Source of the DNA: Clostridiaceae bacterium
Lineage (GTDB): Bacteria > Bacillota > Clostridia > Oscillospirales > Acutalibacteraceae
Direction of reading: 5' to 3'
Assembly: GCA_016292705.1 (NCBI GenBank)
Contig: JAEDHZ010000074.1
Location: forward strand, 1-7,222
Length of the DNA: 7,222 bases
Shown here: in pieces, positions 4,211 through 7,222 of the stretch
Position numbering within the stretch: the stretch's first letter is position 1
Layout of the letters: each line of letters starts with the position of its first letter
Notes under the pieces: model-generated
Database searches by the model: none
What the model was told of the DNA's origin: nothing
Seen by the model: only the letters and a program-made list of their open reading frames with translations
Made by a program: the position numbers and the translations under genes

Positions 4211-6406
4211 ATGTATAACAAGACGAAAAAATCTTTTATCACTTTGATTACGGCTTTTGTCTGCATTTTTCTGCTGTCCTCCTGCAGCGCACAAAAAAGC
4301 AGCGCAGATGTTCTTGAAAAAGCGCAAAGTCCCGTCACGGTTTCTGCCGGCAAAAAGAACACTGCTATTTCAACCTCAACCGCTCCACGGACAAATCTCA
4401 AAAGCATTTTGCGCAAAGGTCTGACTACTTTATATCTTGACGAAAGCAGCTTTTCTGTCTGCGTTTTTGACGGTGCATCAGGAAAACTCTGGCGATCACT
4501 GCCGGAAAGTGAATCAAAGGAAAATACCGGTCTTTTTTCGGTGAGCGTGCTTTGCGGCTCCCGTGAATATATACTTGACTCGCAAAACGACAGTGTCGCT
4601 TTGAATAATTTTCAGTATAAAGAGGAAAACGGCGTTCTGACAATGATCTACCGTTTTTGCAAACAGCTTTCGGAATCTGACGAAGCAGATTTCACAATAC
4701 CCGTCCGCTTTGAGGTCGGCGACGGAATTTTGAAGGTTTCCGTCAACTGCAAAAACATTACCTACGGCGAAAAGAACAAAAATGTCCGGCTCAAAAGCAT
4801 ATCTCTCCTGAGCTACTTCGGAGCGGACAAAGACACGGCAGAAGGTGATTTTATTCTTGTTCCCGACGGCTGCGGAGCAATAATCAGCACAGAAAGGGAA
4901 GCTGAAAAATTCACCCCCATCAATGTTCCCGTCTACGGTGCTGACCCTTCGGCAAAGGAAAGCTCAGATTGTTCCGCCTGCATACCTGCTTTCGGGAAAA
5001 GGAACGGCAACGCCGCCTTTGTTGCCCTGATTGAAAGCGGCGAGGAAACGGCGGAAATCTGCGCAGAAAAAGCGCTCAAAAAAGGCGGCTTCAACCGTGT
5101 ATATGCAAGCTTTGACCTTTTTAAAGCCTACAACGGGGAAAAGAACACCTATGTTTCTAAAAACAGCTTTGACAAAACGCTTTCGGTCAGCTACCGCTTC
5201 CTTTCCGGCGAAAACACGGACTATGTTTCAATGGCTGCCGCCTGCCGTGAACTGCTCATCCGCTGCGGTGCACTGAGGATGGACGAAAGAACCCTCCCGG
5301 AAAGCGAGGGTCTGCCGTTTGAGCTTGCCGTTGTCGGCTCGGCAAAAACTCAGAACCGAAAAAGACAAACCGTTCTAACCTCCATGAGCGAGGCGGCAGA
5401 CATAATCTCCTTCCTGCGCTCAAAAGGTATCCGGAACATCAACCTCAGATTCAGGGGACTTTTTGAGGGCGGTCTTGTTCAGAACAATTTTGAAAAGATT
5501 AAGCTTTTTTCTCCGGTCGGAACGGAAAAAGAGCTTGAAGATTTTGCCCGTTTTGCCCAAAGCCAGAATGTTTCCGTCTTTGCCGAAGCAGGTCTTTTTT
5601 CCGCCGGAAAAGAAAACTCCGCCGCAATCAGAATTGACGGCGGCAGAACAGAGAGCGCTGAACTGCTTTTGGACAGCGGTTTTACCCGTTCAAGCGCTGA
5701 TTTGCGCTTTTCTCCGGCAAAAACGGTTGAAAAGAACACAGAAAACCTGCTTTCCTCAATGCGTGACCTTTCGGTTGACGGCATTTGCGTTGCTGACGCA
5801 GGAAAGTATCTGTATTCTGATTACTCGGTAAATTTATCCGAGGACAGAAGCTTTTTTAAAAATCTCTTTGCCTCCCGCTGCGGTGCACTTTCCTCGGGCA
5901 AAAAGCTCATGGTGAGCGGTGCAAATCTTTACGCCGTGAAGTATGCCTCATTCCTTTCGGAGATACCCTCAACCGCAAACTGTGCAAAGCAAAAGCTTTG
6001 CACCGCCGTTCCTTTTTTGCAATCGGTTCTCCACGGCAGCGTTGATTATTCCCACACTGCGTTCAACAAGGCATCAGACAGAGAAACGGCATTTCTGAAA
6101 GCCGCTGAATACGGCGCAGTTCCGGGCTTTGAATTATACAGCAAAAACGCAGGCACAGATGATGAAAAGGATGAGTTTTACTATATGAACAACGCAAGCG
6201 ATGCACAGCAGTATTATGAGCGGCTGAACATTGTTTTTTCTGACCTGAGAAACAAAAGAATCACCGCCCACAAAAAGGTAGCAGGCGGTGTTTACTGCAC
6301 TGAGTACGGCTCGTCAAGCAGCGTATATGTCAATTACAACAAAAAGGATGTAACAGTGAACGGCGTTACCGTTGAAGCACGCAGCTTTTTGAGAATCAAC
6401 TTTTAA
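4211..6406 (+). CDS. Large lipoprotein resembling the DUF5696 family
   Basis: The 731-aa product has a lipoprotein signal: Lys-rich start, hydrophobic stretch (8-22) and lipobox LSSC with Cys25. It should be anchored on the outer face of the membrane. A low-complexity Ser/Thr/Lys linker follows to about residue 60. A beta-rich region (70-330) contains YLDESSFSV, LVPDGCGAII (216-225), PVYGAD (240-245) and AFGKRNGNAAFVALIESGEE (260-279). A barrel-like C-terminal half contains GIRNINLRFRGLFEGGL (406-422), DAGKYLYSDYS (529-539), VPFLQSVLHGSVDYSHTAFN (600-619) and EYGAVPGFELY (633-643). These blocks match my memory of DUF5696, often found near sugar ABC transporters and resembling glycoside hydrolases, with no proven activity. 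I cannot assign catalytic residues. No transport genes are adjacent. Start is supported by GAGG nine bases upstream. Confidence 0.8.
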   Translation: MYNKTKKSFITLITAFVCIFLLSSCSAQKSSADVLEKAQSPVTVSAGKKNTAISTSTAPRTNLKSILRKGLTTLYLDESSFSVCVFDGASGKLWRSLPESESKENTGLFSVSVLCGSREYILDSQNDSVALNNFQYKEENGVLTMIYRFCKQLSESDEADFTIPVRFEVGDGILKVSVNCKNITYGEKNKNVRLKSISLLSYFGADKDTAEGDFILVPDGCGAIISTEREAEKFTPINVPVYGADPSAKESSDCSACIPAFGKRNGNAAFVALIESGEETAEICAEKALKKGGFNRVYASFDLFKAYNGEKNTYVSKNSFDKTLSVSYRFLSGENTDYVSMAAACRELLIRCGALRMDERTLPESEGLPFELAVVGSAKTQNRKRQTVLTSMSEAADIISFLRSKGIRNINLRFRGLFEGGLVQNNFEKIKLFSPVGTEKELEDFARFAQSQNVSVFAEAGLFSAGKENSAAIRIDGGRTESAELLLDSGFTRSSADLRFSPAKTVEKNTENLLSSMRDLSVDGICVADAGKYLYSDYSVNLSEDRSFFKNLFASRCGALSSGKKLMVSGANLYAVKYASFLSEIPSTANCAKQKLCTAVPFLQSVLHGSVDYSHTAFNKASDRETAFLKAAEYGAVPGFELYSKNAGTDDEKDEFYYMNNASDAQQYYERLNIVFSDLRNKRITAHKKVAGGVYCTEYGSSSSVYVNYNKKDVTVNGVTVEARSFLRINF

Positions 6407-7135
6407 TCAGCTTATCCAGTAATTGGTATAATCAATTTTCCATTCGCCGTTTCTCATTTTTGCCTTGAAGGTGCTGCCCTCCGCACCGAGCGGTCCCGTA
6501 TAGGCGCGAAAGTCATAGGTTGCGTCCCCGTTTTCCTTAATTGAAAGTATAACGCCGTTTTCAAAAATTCCGTCTTTGAGCTTTCCTTCCTTTTCAAGCT
6601 CCTCACGGGTGCTTCTGATTACATCTGCATTTGTTTTTGTTCTCAGATAATTTGTAAAAACATATTCAAGCGCATTCTTTTGCGGTTCAGAAATTGAGAG
6701 CTTTGTGAAATCGAGAGCAACGGTTTTATACCAGGAACAGTCCTCTCTTTGGTTGAAAAATTCTTCAAACACTTTTTCAAAAAGGGAAATTTTGTCCTGC
6801 GTTTCGCCGGTAACCTTAATAATATCCGCTGTAATCTGACCCGGATAGCTCTCAAGCACGACTCCGTCAAATCCTATCTGAACGCTCATTCCGGCTTTGA
6901 GTTCATCTTTTCCGATTTCCTTTGAATTTTCATATACCTTTGAATCAGAAAGTGAAACAAAGTACAAGCCGTCATCTGCAACGGCAAGGACATCCTTTCT
7001 GTCAACTTTGACAATATATGCCGAAAGGACATAATCGCCAAGTTCAGGAGCAATTGCCGCTGTTCCTTTTGTGCAGGCAGTGAAAAGCACCGCAAAAAGC
7101 AAAAGGACAGAAATTATTACTGCTGATTTTTTCAT
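6407..7135 (-). CDS. Small lipoprotein of unknown function
   Basis: I do not recognise this 242-aa protein. It has a lipoprotein signal (MKKSAVIISV then a Leu/Phe/Val core) with a lipobox-like FTAC and Cys21, so it should be anchored outside the membrane. Residues 35-108 look like a small all-beta, OB-like domain (AYIVKVDRKDVLAV, YFVSLSDSKVYENSKEIG, LKAGMSVQIGFDGVVLESYPGQI), reminiscent of DUF3221-type clostridial domains. Residues 116-242 form a second domain that starts helical and ends with short strands: ATYDFRAYTGPLGAEGSTF, then WKIDYTNYWIS. The ATG at 7135 has GGAGGT seven bases upstream. Its stop codon directly abuts that of the convergent DUF5696-like gene. Start and lipoprotein nature are confident, domain suggestions are weak. 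Confidence 0.85.
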   Translation of the reverse strand: MKKSAVIISVLLLFAVLFTACTKGTAAIAPELGDYVLSAYIVKVDRKDVLAVADDGLYFVSLSDSKVYENSKEIGKDELKAGMSVQIGFDGVVLESYPGQITADIIKVTGETQDKISLFEKVFEEFFNQREDCSWYKTVALDFTKLSISEPQKNALEYVFTNYLRTKTNADVIRSTREELEKEGKLKDGIFENGVILSIKENGDATYDFRAYTGPLGAEGSTFKAKMRNGEWKIDYTNYWIS

Positions 7136-7165
7136 GTTTATTACCTCCGTGTTTTTTAATGCTCT

Positions 7166-7193
7166 GCGGTTTGCGGCACTGTCCTCAAACCGC
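7166..7193 (-). repeat. Leader hairpin of the 242-aa lipoprotein gene
   Basis: In the transcript GCGGTTTG and CAAACCGC form a perfect 8-bp stem with a 12-base loop. It begins about where transcription from the -10 at 7201-7206 would start, so it would cap the mRNA 5' end. There is no following U-run, and the loop contains AGGACAGTGCCG. A stabilising or regulatory role is inferred. Confidence 0.55.
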
Positions 7194-7200
7194 TTTCTGC

Positions 7201-7206
7201 ATTATA
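7201..7206 (-). promoter_or_regulatory. -10 element of the 242-aa lipoprotein promoter
   Basis: A perfect TATAAT lies on the minus strand about 65 bases before the ATG. A -35 at 17-base spacing would fall just beyond the right edge of the window, so the promoter cannot be fully checked. The spacer is A/T-rich. Confidence 0.55.
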
Positions 7207-7222
7207 AGAGAATTTTTTCCTT

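Overview
The window reads as an ordinary chromosomal segment of a low-to-medium GC Gram-positive bacterium, most likely class Clostridia (an Oscillospiraceae-like gut lineage is a reasonable guess, not proven). The grounds are the Firmicutes-type S12 with the extra segment before the PQKRGVC motif, the EF-Tu N-terminus (MAKQKFERTKPH, FEAYDMIDKAPEERERG), strong AGGAGG-type ribosome binding sites, SigA-type promoters with 17-nt spacers, and two short lipoprotein signal peptides.

Minus strand, right to left from about 3850 to 1, is the str operon in classic order: rpsL (S12), rpsG (S7), fusA (EF-G) and the N-terminal third of tuf (EF-Tu, cut by the window edge). A strong promoter (TTGACA-17-TAAAAT, 3820-3848) lies just upstream of rpsL and its leader begins with a GC-rich hairpin. 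Start codons are unusual for ribosomal proteins: rpsL starts at TTG and rpsG at GTG, each with a strong Shine-Dalgarno. The 200-nt rpsL-rpsG gap holds nested inverted repeats (outer 8-bp arms about 90 nt apart, enclosing a long hairpin). It is a candidate regulatory RNA, possibly an S7 target by analogy with E. coli. The 111-nt rpsG-fusA gap holds two tandem hairpins. The fusA-tuf gap holds a good internal promoter (TTGCAT-17-TAGAAT with an extended -10), so tuf can be transcribed separately as well as by read-through.

From 3849 to 4210 there is a divergent intergenic region with no convincing gene. It holds one good plus-strand promoter (TTGAAC-17-TAAAAT) and a weaker upstream one. From 4211 to 6406 on the plus strand is a 731-aa lipoprotein whose conserved blocks match what I recall of the DUF5696 family, proteins of unknown function that look like glycoside-hydrolase barrels. 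Immediately tail to tail with it, with no base between the two stop codons, is a 242-aa lipoprotein of unknown function on the minus strand (6407-7135). It has its own -10 element and a 5'-leader hairpin at the right edge.

The four str genes form one translation-factor unit. The two lipoproteins are envelope proteins with no visible link to it. The usual Firmicutes neighbours upstream of rpsL (rpoB, rpoC, an L7Ae-like gene) are absent, so the str operon here is detached from the RNA polymerase operon. I saw no CRISPR, transposon, tRNA or rRNA, and no clear new defence or mobile system. The most interesting unexplained signal is the structured rpsL-rpsG intergenic RNA.
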